In this document: positions 33,885 through 45,441 of the stretch, one piece after another
How the letters are laid out: every line of letters begins with the position of its first letter
How positions within the stretch are numbered: the stretch's first letter is position 1
DNA from: Isoetes taiwanensis
Lineage: Eukaryota > Streptophyta > Lycopodiopsida > Isoetales > Isoetaceae
Assembly (NCBI GenBank): GCA_021234155.1
Contig: JAJEKV010000176.1
Span: 124,001 to 188,000 of the forward strand
DNA length: 64,000 nt
Reading direction: 5' to 3'
Translations under genes and position numbers: made by a program
The notes under the pieces: model-generated
Databases searched by the model: none
What the model was told of the DNA's origin: nothing
What the model saw: the letters and a program-made list of their open reading frames with translations, nothing else

Positions 33885-35130
33885 GATGGACTACGCCGGG
33901 CCGACTAGCATGGTACATGGGAGGCGCAGCAATGGGATCCCCGTGTTCCTTACCCTCTCTTGGATCCTATGTTGCAGAGTTCAATCGACCTCATCGACAA
34001 TATGCGCGCCCACCCTGACTATGCGACCTTTGTAGAGTTCTATGAAGAGGAAATATTGCCCTCAAGCGAATTTTTGGGGAACCGCCCCAACCTTATCTTC
34101 ACAGAGATATTGTGGAGCATATGTTGGGAGACGATCGCCACAAACTATGACATCCTCAAGGGCATCATCGACGCATTAAGCACGCCCCATTATCGACAGG
34201 GCTCTAATGGGCTATACTTTGAAGCCCGCTTGCCCTTGCTCTTATTATGGATGTGTATGTAGATGGTACCGACACCGCTTTAGAGCAAGCTAAGGCCCCA
34301 CTTCCTCCGAGATTCGTGAGGAGGACGAAAGCGATAAACTTTGGTGGATTTCGCATTTCGATGGAAGGAGTTAGCTAAAGAGAGGCCTTTACCTCGTAGT
34401 AAGGGCCAAGCACCGGTGGGATTGAGTTCGCTTGCTACCATCAAGGTTGGGGATCGATTACTTGTCAGCCGAGCGACATTCAATGGGCCTATCAGCATAT
34501 CGCAAATAAGGGTAAGCAGAGGACCGCCACCTTCTTTATGAGCTGGCCAATATTGTCGTGGTCAGTATGATTTCATTGATTACTCTCCCCTAATTATACG
34601 CCGCAGAGATACATCAGCTGCTCAACTATCAACCTCTTGATGTTGAGCCTATCAAAGACACTCTCTTGTCCTTGCGCCAGCTTAATGATTCAGGGTACCC
34701 CATCTTCGCCTCGAATCGGCTTTCCAGCCACGGGCCACACGCGCCCAACATCAACGACGCCGCCGCCAAGCCGGGAGGACGCACCCAACCATGGAGGATT
34801 TATGTGATGAGAGTCAAGATGCTCGTGAAGAGAAGGATTTTGCCATGGAGGAGGAGCTGCCCCGAACTTGAGTCCGAAAGTTGGCCTCTTCAACCCATCC
34901 GATGGTTCAGGGGTTGAAATGCCATATTACTGATTCTTCCCCGCTTGGCCACAAGCGCATGTGTTCTCTTCTTTGCTAAGGCAATTGCCCCTCGAAGGTA
35001 GGCGGCTGTATGGGCATTGAGGGCACTTTCCACCACAAATGGCCACAAGAAATTAGCTCCTAACCTTGAGCAGATCATCCTAGTGAACCGTGATCTTGCC
35101 ATTGCAAAGTTTTTGACCATGAGATTGGTT
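33885..35130 (+). pseudogene. ORF2 remnant of Ty3 element 2, unknown function
   Basis: Starts near MDYAGPTSMVHG (33885). It keeps features of ORF2 in element 1 in the same order: YEEEILPSSEF against YDQQILPWEV; YFEARLPLLLLW against YISAPAALALFM; PVGLSSLATIKVGDRLLV against PIGITALTPVIIDGEEYI; and near 35070 EQIILVNRDLAI against DHVILFKRSVVL. Several frame changes and stops break it. I recognise no domain, but keeping the same ORF in two diverged elements argues that it does something for them. Confidence 0.55.
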
Positions 35131-36480
35131 CTTGGATGAACATGAGTTCTGCTGGTTGCGCCCCATTGGCTACAAATGTTCCTCCGTAAATAGCTTCATC
35201 ACCTGCCTCATCGCTAATCCTAGCGTGTTACTCCTACAAAGATCGACTGTAGCCCCCTTTGATACTCAAACACGATGTTGACGGATCGACCTTAGTTTTA
35301 GGGTTTCATTGGTTCATCGATGAAATTTTGTTAATTTTGATTGGCATTACCTCTAGTGGGCCAACACCAAAATCTATGTACTGTTTCAATTTTATATATA
35401 TTCAGGATATCTTCCTATGTTTCTTGCACTGTTGAAAACCACTTCATTGTTTTCTCCTTTCAATGATTAAGTATTTTCCTTAAAGCTCCAGTGGAAGGAA
35501 ATTGTTTTCAATATATATATAATTATTCCCGCTGCCTTGCGTAAGAAACACTTGAGGAATACCGTGACAGATCACCGATTTGATAAGAATGGATGAACAG
35601 GGACCTCCCCGAACAGACTATGGGGAACGGTACAACGAGTATCCTGAACGGGAAATTGACGATGACATAGCGGAGCTTAGGGTCCCGAAACAACCTTATG
35701 ATCCTGACAAGGGCATGGAAGTAGTTACTCTTCTTCGAGAACGCAAGCTTACGATGATCCGAGATGGACTCTTTTCCGCATTTGGGATTATTGGAATATG
35801 ACCCCACATCAAGCTTTTGATGATGCTAATGATCATCTCTCGCAAATCTTCTACGACCGCGAAGGCTCTTTCAACCTTCCTCGATTATTAGCCCCACTTG
35901 GGATTATCAACCCGCTATTATCCAGTTTGGGCACGCCACAAGCTCGCCGAGCCGCGGCGTGAGAGTGTGCGCTTATGCCGCCATGTATCCCCACGCAAAA
36001 CCCTTAAGTCACAATTTCCAGCTTTTGTGTGTTCCTATGCTTCACCATGGCTAAGGAAATGGCTTGTATCAGCCTTTTATGTATTATATAACTATAAGTT
36101 TATAACCTGTTCCATATAAACTTCTCCGATGTAACCGCTATCTCGCTTTGTAAATTGAATCTTCCGCCCTTTTTCGTGTTCACTTTGTGTTTTTGATACT
36201 ACTCGTAATGACTTTGTTATAACACTTATCGCTATCGCATTCTTCTTATATCATCGTGATGTTTAATATAGACGGTGCACGCAATGCCGCCGCGTATTAC
36301 CCTCAAACGCCGGGCGGTTAACACCAACAAGAATTGATGCCGATGAAAAGACAAATTAGGCTAATTACAGCCTACGCCTTGCATGCTAACCCACCACAAA
36401 GATGTACAACAGACGACCGGAAGTTACCTCCGCTACCACCTAGTCCACCTACACAAAGAGCCGCCCCACCACCTAACTAG
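35131..36480. other. Region between ORF2 and gag, element 2
   Basis: Low-coding sequence with one short acidic frame (35592-35801, DYGERYNEYPEREIDDD) whose origin I cannot place. It may be the gag N-terminus or a further decayed part of ORF2. Confidence 0.4.
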
Positions 36481-37450
36481 TCCTCAGACTGCGCGAAAGA
36501 GGTCCCACTCTAAACGCCGACGAGTTCTCTAGAGACAAGGCTACCTCTTCAAAGTCCGCCACTTCGCGTCATCCATCAAGATCATCCGGTGGCCATGCAA
36601 AGCCGGATAAGGAGTACCGCAAGACAGCTTGATACAAACCATAACTAGTATATGGAAGAATAGGAAATTGGCCCAGCTTTGATGGGAAATCTAGAGGCGG
36701 CTTGAATGCCAACCCGGCCGGACGAAATGAAAGAGTTCGGCAGTCCTATGGCATGACAGAAGGATACAGAAAGGTTGCCACCACAAACCTTACCGAGCCG
36801 CCTCAGATTTGGTGGAAGGGCTATGCCAGAGCCAAACATCCGACAGAGTAGATGCAACTTCGTAAAGTTTGCCAAGGCCTTCAAATCGCATTATGTGCCT
36901 CGCACATAAATGCCGCCAGATCCGTGACTTTCTACAAAGTTGGAGCGTAAGAGTATGTCCGCATGTGCCTACACGGATGAGTTCATGCGCTCCGAGACCG
37001 TATGTACCCGTATGAATGAGAAAAAGGGCGCGGGAGGGCTATATTGAGGGTTTGGCACCATCGATCAAACGGATGGTTAAGGCCATCGACCAAATCGCTT
37101 TGCGTAAGCCGAGGCTAAAGCATTGAGCCTCGAGGAGGACATACCAAGAAATCGCGATATCCGCCCCCGCCCCTTACTCGCAGCCACGGCCGCCCACACC
37201 TTTACAAACCCCCGCCTCCAAGTCCGGCCCTCTCAACGAGAACTCTTACTGGCCGCCGAGAAGAAAGTCGCTTTTAACACGCCGTGATAAGCGTAACAAT
37301 GCGTAAGGAAGTTCAAACCTCTTACATTCCATTCCTAAAGAGGCCGAGAACAAACCGCCACGGATAAGGCATGTTACTGTGTGTATGAGGCCGGACACTT
37401 CATGCACTGCCCATATGTTACCCGTGATCGCCTACCGGCCATGGCCGAAT
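36481..37450 (+). pseudogene. gag remnant of Ty3 element 2
   Basis: Frames with GRIGNWPSFDGKS (compare GQFSGKDS in element 1), YGM...KVATTNLTEPPQIWW, RMVKAIDQIA-like text and a CCHC-like knuckle (CYCVYEAGHFMHC, one residue short of the normal spacing, about 37376-37416). Many indels. Confidence 0.75.
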
Positions 37451-37589
37451 CTTTGACTGGGACGATATTGAGTCAACATTACCACCGACGAGGACGCCCC
37501 GAAAGACATTCACTCTGGGCGCCTCATATCCTTTTTGCCTATAGAAACCGGTAATGCCGAAAGTCACCGCCGTCATTTCCACCATAGGC

Positions 37590-38830
37590 CAAATAGACAA
37601 GAAGCCTTTTGTAATTCTTATGGATACCGGGAGTACACATAATTTTGCTTCCCCTAGAATGGCCTGTGTCCTCCAACTGAAAACCCTAAGGTCACGACCG
37701 AGACCGCCACTTTAGCCGCTGGTAAGGTTAGACATACTCATGGTCGCCGATCAACCTTTAAGATGCAGCTTGCCAGCGCATCTTCCAAGCTATGGGTGCC
37801 AATTAATGGATATTGGCAAATACGACCCTCATTGTTGGAATGGAATTTTGGCATCCGCAAAAGCCAACATAGATCATGCGAAGAAGAGAGAAGTTACCTT
37901 CAACGCGATAATGGAGCCCGTGTAACTATAAAAGGTGAACCATTCAACCCTATCATGCGCCTATGTCCATTCGACAGCTAGATAAAGCTATACGCAAAGC
38001 AAAAGCTCCTCTCGCCTTTATTAGACTTGCTTCCATTGAGTCGATGCTAAGCAAAACCAAGTAATCAACACCTTGCCACGGGATTGCCAAGATTCTCCAT
38101 GAATTTAGCGATCTCTTCCCTGACGAGATCCGTAAGCCCCTCCTTTTAGAGGGGTAGAGTGTGAGATAGCTTTAGAGCCGTGCACTAAGCCTACCAAAAG
38201 AAGGCCCCCCCTACCGGATGAGTCCCCCGTGAGTTGGCGAGCTTAAGAAGCAACTTCAAGAGCTGCTAAACCTAGGTTTTATTCGACCTAGCTGCTTAAG
38301 CCTTTGGCTCTATTCTTTTGTAAAGAAAAAGGACGGCCCCTTGAGAATGTGTATTGATTATCGGTAAACTCAACAAGCATACCATCAAAAATCGCTATGC
38401 TTTGCCGAGAGCGATGATCTAATGGATCGCTTGCAAGGCCAAATATTTTTCAAAGATTGACCTTCGCCGATATCATCGATAAGGATTAAAGAGGAGGACA
38501 TCCATAACTGCTTTTCGCACTAGATATGGACATTATGAGTTTACCGCTATGCCTTTCGGATTAACTAATGCCCCCGCAACCTTTATGCGTTAATGAACCA
38601 TGTTTTCCGACAATACTTGAATGATTTTGTTGTCATTTTTTTTGACGACATTCTCATCTACAAGAAGACTCTAGAAGAGCATGAGAAACATCTTAAATTG
38701 GCCCTACAAAAGTTAAGACGCCATCGCCTTTTTGCCAAGTTCTCCAAGTGCAAGTTTGCCACCCAAAGGTTGACTATTTGGGCCATATCATTTCTCAGAA
38801 GGAATTGCTACAGATCCAAAGAAAAATAGA
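37590..38830 (+). pseudogene. Protease and reverse transcriptase remnants of Ty3 element 2
   Basis: Protease: FVILMDTGSTHNFASPRMA (about 37611-37667), same active site text as element 1. [25 protein letters not shown], then ALP/ATFMR and, in one open frame from 38593, [20 protein letters not shown] (FFDD motif again) with KCKFATQRL after it. Stops and frameshifts lie throughout. Confidence 0.9.
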
Positions 38831-38849
38831 GGCCGAAGGGAATGGCCTA

Positions 38850-39530
38850 TTCCGTAAAATGTCTCCGAGGTCCAAGTTTCTTGGGATTAGCGGATACTAT
38901 CGAAAGTTTGTAAAGGATTTTGCAAGGATTGCAGCACCTCTTACAAACCTTACAAAGCATGAGAAGGTGAAGGATTGGAAGGAGCACCGAAGACTAAGGT
39001 TCAGGGAAATTTCCAGCAGCTTTAAAGATGCCTTAACCTCAGCACCCGCTCTCACGCTGCCCAACCCTCGATAGGGATAAACTAGTGGCCACAGATGCAA
39101 GTAAAATCGCCACCGGGTGGGGTTCTAATGCAGAGGGAGGGTTATTGCTTATGATTCAAAGAAGATGAACGATACCTTAACAAATATACCCTACCCATGA
39201 TCAAGAGTTGTTAGTCGTTGTTCATACTTTACTTAATATGGAGACACTACCTCCTTGGTAGAAGATTCCAGCTTGGACACGGATCACCAAAGTCTCCGCT
39301 ATTTATCCACCCAACCAACCCTCAACCTCCGGCCGAGGAGATGGATGGAATTTCTTGAAGAATATGATTTTGAGATCATGTATAAGCCCGAAAGCACAAT
39401 GTGGTTGCGGATGCATTGTCACGCCACCCCTCTAGAACCCGAACCCATTGTAACGCAATTTCTACACTCACCAAAGGAGTTTGGAAAACAGATAGAACAA
39501 ACTTTGGCCACGGATCCCGAAGTTTTGTGA
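38850..39530 (+). pseudogene. RT connection and RNase H remnant of Ty3 element 2
   Basis: [20 protein letters not shown] (38880 on), then the RNase H text [20 protein letters not shown] and [14 protein letters not shown] (39275-39380). Frame changes separate them. Confidence 0.88.
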
Positions 39531-39559
39531 AATCCGGGCTAGTTTGAGTAAGGAGGCAC

Positions 39560-40480
39560 ACGATCGATAAAGAACGCCAAGCTTTCCGCTCATATAAGAA
39601 AGAGGGCAATTTGTTGTATCACAAGGATAAGTTATGTGTACCTCCGACTTCCTGGTCCGTAGTTAATCCTCCATGACACGCTTCAGCCCTATATAGCCGA
39701 CATGCGGGTTTTATGAAGACCTATTTTAAAAATCCGCCTAGTTACTTTTGGCCTTCCATGAAGAAGGATATTGCTAGATATATTAAGCAAAGGTCAAGTG
39801 TGTCAAAAAACCAAGGCGAGCAATTAAGAGTTCCAGAGAGCCGCAGCCTTTGGATGTGCCCCACGAAAATGGGAAGTAATAACCATGGATTTCATTGTGG
39901 CCTTCCACTTAACTCTCCGTGGCTATGATGCATTAATGGTGGTCGCCGACAAATTGTCAAAAATGGCTCACTTCTTGCCATGTCGCATCAATCGACAACG
40001 CCGGACACCGCTTTGCTTTTCGCAAAGGAGATCTTCGTGTTGCACCTTAATGCCACGTTATTGTATCCGACAGGATCCCAAATTTGTAAGTGCATTCGAA
40101 GGATTTCTTCACCACCATACGCACCAAGCTTGCTATGAGTACCGCGATATCATCCTCGCATGATGGTCGGTTGACAGCGCACTAACCGTATCATAGAGGA
40201 TATGCTACGCAGCTTATGTGTGGAGTAAGCAATCCCAATGGGTCACTATATTTATCTAGTAGAATTTGCCTATAACAAAGATGAAAACAGAGTCTTCCAA
40301 AATGTCTCCTTTCATGATAAACTATGGTTATCAATGCCTTTACTCCCGACACATGGCACAACCCCGTCGAAAGTGGAAGTTTCTCAACAACTCCTCCCCG
40401 AGATGCAAGCTTTGGTCGACGAGGTACGCGGTTACTTTTGCTACGCACGCAATCGCCAAAAAGTGTAGCAGATAAGCACA
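39560..40480 (+). pseudogene. Integrase remnant of Ty3 element 2
   Basis: Zinc-finger side: SYFWPSMKKDIARYIKQ (39738 on). Core: YDALMVVADKLSKMAHFLPC (39925 on) with the second Asp region RQDPKFVSAF (about 40070), then VEFAYNKDENRVFQN. The third acidic residue region (near 40160-40190) is scrambled. Not functional. Confidence 0.88.
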
Positions 40481-40499
40481 GACCCCACGAAGTCTTCCG

Positions 40500-40930
40500 G
40501 TGGGTGAATCGGTTTGGCTTAAGATTAAGGTAAAACAAGCCAAGCTTAAGATTGGTAATTGCAAGAAGTTGGCACCCGATGGGCCGGACCGCTCAAAATC
40601 ATCAACGTATTGGGAGCAAGCATATCGCCTCGGACTTGCCACCCCGCTTAAAGGTCCACAAGGTTTTTCATGTGAGTCTTCTAAAGCAAAGACACCCCTG
40701 ATCCGTGAGGAGGTTTTGGAAACCCCAACCCTCCCCGAAATGACAGAGGAGCAGCTAGAGATAGTACCCAAGCTCTTCTTGATCGAAATTATAAAACGTA
40801 CTGTGAGGACTCAAATGCTACAATACTTGGTCAAGGGAAACACTTGCCGCTGGAGGATGCTACATGGGTGATGGAAACAGATCTTGAGAAGCACTATCCC
40901 GGATTTCATGCCGAATCTCAAGGTCAAGAT
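40500..40930 (+). pseudogene. Integrase C-terminus with chromodomain-like segment, element 2
   Basis: After the integrase SH3-like part (VWLKIKVKQAKLKI), a frame holds PTLPEMTEEQLEIVPKLFL and QYLVKG, then in the next frame KHLPLEDATWVMETDLEKHY (40834-40893). The YLVKW-(K/R)-xLPxxxATWE pattern is that of the chromodomain at the integrase end of chromoviruses, which binds modified histone H3 tails and steers integration. The first aromatic cage residue cannot be judged through the frameshifts. Confidence 0.7.
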
Positions 40931-41602
40931 TATCAACGATGCTATCAACCCCCCCCCCGGTAAGCTTGAAGACTTGACTTCGCCGAGAATCGTAGAGGGG
41001 TAGATGCATCGAAGTTAACAACAAGCATCGGCGATGGGATCACCTCTGTTCCTTAGGACGTGGTGTATCGTCAATGTGGACATGACCGCCGAACCGCTTG
41101 TAAAGCATGTAGTTCATAGCCGCTCTCATATTGGCTATAATAGAAACCCCGACCAGTCCTTAGGCCACAATGAACTGCGAACTATAGGCATGATAGGTCC
41201 CTTGTAGATAAATTTTCTTTTATTTTCTTATAGGGGGTGGACCCTTCAACCACAATCTAATTATTTTTTTATCTATGAAAACTGATATAGTGACATGTGC
41301 GTGCCGCTGAACAAGACGGACCTGCCCATGTATAGGGGGTTTGCCGATGACCCGACTTTCTCCGCTTTCATGGTGTTTACACATAGTTCTTTAGTGTTAC
41401 ACTGCTTTTGATATTGGACTTCGGTCCTTGAACTTTTTGATTATGATAATCATCTGAAATGCACTTTAGTGCTTGAACTGTTTTGAACTTCAAAAGTTTT
41501 AATATATTACCTTGGGAAACAAGGAATTATCTTCCTTTATAATGTGTTTTCTTTATTAGTATATCTTCAACTAACCCCAATGCCGAGGGACAAAGATTAA
41601 TT
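40931..41602. other. 3' untranslated region of Ty3 element 2
   Basis: No ORF. It leads to the polypurine tract. Confidence 0.6.
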
Positions 41603-41617
41603 CTAAGGAGGGGAGAA
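41603..41617 (+). other. Polypurine tract of element 2
   Basis: CTAAGGAGGGGAGAA directly before the TG of the 3' LTR; second-strand primer site. Confidence 0.9.
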
Positions 41618-43233
41618 TGTGACGTTTCCAAGCATTTATACCAGATAATGATAAATATGTTGACACGCCACCCGTGTATAGATACGCTACCATGGGGCAT
41701 GGTAACCTAGGGGGGTTGACTTAAAAAGGATTAAATTAGCTATGCTAATTTAATTGTTAAAGATAATAACCTACATTTAAGGGATCATTATTTATAAAGG
41801 ATAATTAAACTAATTATCCTTTGGAACGCCACCACCGGCCAAACCTCGGGTTGGCCAAAGATGGTGAATGCTATTTTGGACCCATAAGGTGGATCACCAC
41901 CCCCGTATCCACCATAATCGACTGAAAATGAAATTACCTTGGGATTGAGCCGAGCCACCACCTTGCCCAAGTACTTGCACCCGTGTGATCGAGCCGAAAG
42001 CATCGAAGTTTCTCGTATGGATGGAGGCACCAAACGATAACGGGTCGAAAGGTGAATACGTGCCCGGTGGCTAGTATAGGCTGATATTCTAGGGTAGCGC
42101 CCTTTTGGGCACTTGTGTGTTGTCTTGTATGTTCCTCGTGCTTTTATTCGTAGGAACTAACCCTTGGTTGAAAAGGTAAGTTCTCTTTATATTTTGATTC
42201 GGTTTTGCTCTCAAAGGATGAATTGATAGTTCTTTGCTTAGTTAGCACTCCCGATGGGGATTACTTTAGGGTAGAGACCTCTCGAGCCCATATATTGTAG
42301 TATGCTCCTAGATAAGGCCCTCAGATATCCCAATATTAAGCCTCAGGCACAAGAACCCACCGGGTCATAGATGCTATGGTACCGGCTTAGCACCGCATAA
42401 GGAACACAAGCAGAAAGTGGAGGTGGGTCTTGCAACCTAACATAAAAGGCTCCTGACTCCTATAGCGAAGCTAGACCTCGATGGCCGGTCACGAGGGCGG
42501 GTATGGGTCTGACACTGGTGGGAAGGTGTGACCCGGTATGGGGCACCTTGCACTTTGAGTAGATTTAGGGCTTGTGTAAGCTCTGCACGGATGCGGGGGT
42601 CGCCGATGCGCACGCATTCTCTAGCTCGCCCATGGAGCCCCCGCGGATTCTCGAAGGGGACGCTTCCCGACCGCCTCATCGGACCGGGCTTCATGAACCC
42701 CGAGTAGGCTCGCCAGGTGATGCCTCGAGCCCGCCTCCTGGGCTATAGCGACGCCATAGCGTGAATTGACCCATCCGCAGTGTGCACAGAGGGGCGGCTG
42801 GAGGGACAACCCTAGCCAATGTTCTATGCCAGCTAACGCCATGTCAAGATTCCGCCTCCGCCGATCTCTTGAGGCCTAGCCGCCACCGATCCTCACCGAG
42901 TCCGAACCGGGTAGAACCATGGGTTTGGGGTGTTTCTTAGGTTTAGATGCATATTCTTTGCCGCTGGTATTTGATGGATATGCCAACCCTTCGTGGTGGT
43001 TATTTATATGTGATTTATGCTGTGTGCTAACCCTTGTATTCACGCTTCCGCGACGTAGGAGCCCCATTGAAGGCGTGGGCCGAATGACCCCTTCGTGTCC
43101 TTCTTTCGGGCATCGTATTATAGATGGTCCGAAATAGACGGAGGGCCCTGCTCATGGCGAGTTGGTCGCCATGGGAGGGGAAAGTCCCCGTATGTATGCG
43201 TCCGAGGGTCGTATATGTTCAGGGAGCGTCACA
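41618..43233 (+). repeat. 3' LTR of Ty3 element 2 (1616 bp)
   Basis: Starts TGTGACGTTTCC and ends GGGAGCGTCACA, then target duplication TCCAC. Aligns to the 5' LTR; differences are mostly short indels rather than point changes. Confidence 0.95.
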
Positions 43234-43238
43234 TCCAC

Positions 43239-44491
43239 TAGAGTGTAGCATCCTTTGTCTTATTCCAAGGAAGCACGTCTGCTGGCATGGGGATTTGGCC
43301 TGGATTCCTCACCATCGCCCTCAAATTTTTTTTTGCATGCTCAGGGTCATACCTCCTACTAACAAATTTTAACTTATACGATCTTACCAGGCAGTCAACA
43401 TGGATGGGATGTGTAAAAGATTGGCCAAATGAGTAGTTGTCTACATACTTGACTAGCCTACTCATTGCTTCCAGCTGCAAATTTTTTTCGGACTCATTTT
43501 CTGCCAGCATGCCATCAACTGTTGCAGCTGAAATGTCCTTTCCTAAGTCCAACAATCTTCGTACATCCCTGATATCATTTTGATGCTTCAAGTCCTCCAG
43601 ATAGTAGCTTGGAAAAGGTCCTCGCAAAGCTCTCCTCACTGCAGATAGTCCTTCACTCACAAGTGATAAAAATACCTTGTTTCTTCATGAGACCGGTCTC
43701 TTTTCTCCTGAAGTGTAACACAAAATTCACCTTACCATTTGTTTTACCTACGTCAAAATAACCATCATCCATCTTCTCCTTAAGGCATCGAGGATCTATG
43801 TCTGCTCTGATAATGGATCCGCTATCATCCATCGACAATGCATACGGTATTGTATCCTCGTCAGGCTTTCTCTTCTTCTGTGAGCTTGAGGTCGCAGGAG
43901 CATCTTTCGAACCTCTTGCTTTCTTAGGAGGAGGTGCAACAACTATCAACCGGTTTTGCCTCTTCTTCCCTGCATACGAGGGTGCAATACACGTTTAGCG
44001 TGATTTCGAGTTGTCTACCCAACATCTAGATGAAACCTAAAATAGCAGTTGAACCATTCCAGACAGAGTAAACTATAAAGAATAGCATACAATCGCTAAT
44101 TATAGACAGATTAATCACAAGTACAACAAAAAAGCAAAGGCTGAACAATTATTCACGGGCAGAATAATTTACTCACTGCCAGACAAATTATAGACAGAAC
44201 AATTAATCACAGGCAGGACAATTAAATACAGGAAGGACAATTATACAAAGGCAGATTTAACTCACTGCCAGAGAAATGATAGATAGAACAATTAAGTCAG
44301 GCAGAAGATTTATAGACAAAACATAAAGAACAAATACTATACAATAAACAGACCAACGAACAGAACCCTAAATACTGAACAAAGAGTAGAACAATGAATG
44401 AATGACATATAAAATGATGAAGAATACTGATCTTGAGCGGCTTCTCTCGTGGCTCGGCCAGAGTTCGAGCAGAACGACCTTTGGGCGGCAT
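43239..44491 (-). pseudogene. 5' part of a hypothetical nuclear-type gene interrupted by Ty3 element 2
   Basis: Exon 1 begins at ATG 44491 (MPPKGRSARTLAEPREK) and can be spliced to exon 2 at about 43973 (acceptor TATGCAG), which opens with two basic clusters (KKRQNR; PPPKKARGSK; QKKRKPDED) like nuclear localisation signals, then ADIDPRCLKEKMDDGYFDVG and VNFVLHFRRKETGLMKK. A one-base frame change near 43690 leads to VSEGLSAVRRALRGPFPSYY and on to PGQIPMPADVLPW, ending in a TAG 2 bp before the TCCAC insertion site. The same frame continues on the far side of the element at 30072. I do not recognise the family. The 44.03-44.33 kb stretch would be its intron. Confidence 0.5.
44032..44330. repeat. 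Degenerate AT-rich repeats
   Basis: Irregular repeats of GACAGAACAATTA, CACTGCCAGA and AGGCAGGACAATTA-like words. No gene. Lies within the probable intron of the interrupted minus-strand gene. Confidence 0.6.
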
Positions 44492-44913
44492 TTTCGCAAA
44501 GATCTTGAGCGCCTTGAAGTTCTTGAGTGCCAGGAGCAAATCTACAATCAAGAAACAAAAATAAATAAATCAAAATGTTAATAGATTTTGATAAACAATC
44601 AACGGTCGGGTTTGGTTAGCCGATTGGACTTTGGATCGATGGTGTCATTCGGATCGACTTTAGATTGACGGTCCGATAGATGCGAGCGGTTATTTAGATG
44701 TTGCAGATCAACTTCAAATCGACGGTCAGAAATTTTACGATTGCGCCTAATGGATAGCACGTGATTGGACCTACAGTTAAGAAGAACTGGGAAGACGCTT
44801 GCGTCTGAACGATGTCGAGCGCATTCGTATAAGTTCGTCTGCTTTTTTGGATCGCCCACTGCAATTCAATCCCATAATCTTACCAGATTCAACAGTATTG
44901 GAGAGGAATATTA

Positions 44914-45118
44914 CATGCCGACGATGAATTTGAAGAGGAGGGCGGGGAATTGCAAGATAGAATCAATCGATCCGGAAGCAGTATGCCATGAAGTTCCTCT
45001 GGGAAGTGATCATGTGAACATCCTAGTTACCATTTGCCATTTCAATGACAAAGCATTATCTAGAAGGCATCCTGATGGAGACACAGTCGGAGAAAGCATC
45101 GGAACCTTTGTTGCATAG
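44914..45118 (+). pseudogene. CACTA (En/Spm) transposon protein fragment
   Basis: In one frame: CHEVPLGSDHVNILVTICHF followed by HPDGDTVGESIGTFVA and a stop. The pattern VxLGxxxVxVxV...DGDTVGxxIGxFVAWP is common near the C-terminal side of plant En/Spm element proteins (upstream of a Ulp1-like part). The stop TAG stands where the conserved Trp (TGG) is expected and is followed by Pro. A short relic; no TIR found next to it. Confidence 0.5.
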
Positions 45119-45441
45119 CCAATAATTTGCTTAAAAAAGGTAAGACTTTCATTTTGTCGAAAGAAATAGAGGAAGATGCATCAAAAGAAGTAGATTGAGT
45201 TCATATACTAAGAAGTTCATATGCTCATAGCTGATTTTGTCATATATATAAAATTATTAGGCCTGCAGACTAGACCAGTCGCATACTTTACAAGACACTC
45301 TGAGTTCATATAATAGGAATCTGATAGCTCGGGGCTGTTCTGTCAAAATTTCAAAATTATAAGGCTAGCATACCAGGCAAAAACAGGAGTTTATAAAACA
45401 CTAAACAGTCTTTACATTTATCTACATAGATCTGTGTATAA

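Larger units (their letters stand above)
30073..43233 (+). mobile_element. Ty3/gypsy LTR retrotransposon (element 2), complete but heavily frameshifted, H3-carrying
   Basis: A 13.2-kb insertion with both LTRs (TGTGACG...GTCACA or GCCACA), a TCCAC duplication on both sides (30068-30072 and 43234-43238), a decayed initiator tRNA-Met primer site and a polypurine tract. Internal order: H3-like ORF1, ORF2, gag, PR, RT, RH, INT with chromodomain-like tail. The order and LTR termini match element 1. It carries dozens of small indels, many of them AAA/AAG versus GCC/CCG exchanges, and so has no full-length ORF. Confidence 0.95.

Noticed and set aside
34890-35120. Minus-strand ORF inside element 2
   Set aside because: The plus strand here matches ORF2 of element 1 in order, so the minus-strand ORF is a shadow.
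44032-44330. CRISPR-like array from repeated short words
   Set aside because: Repeats are irregular and AT-rich without spacers of constant size; eukaryotic context.
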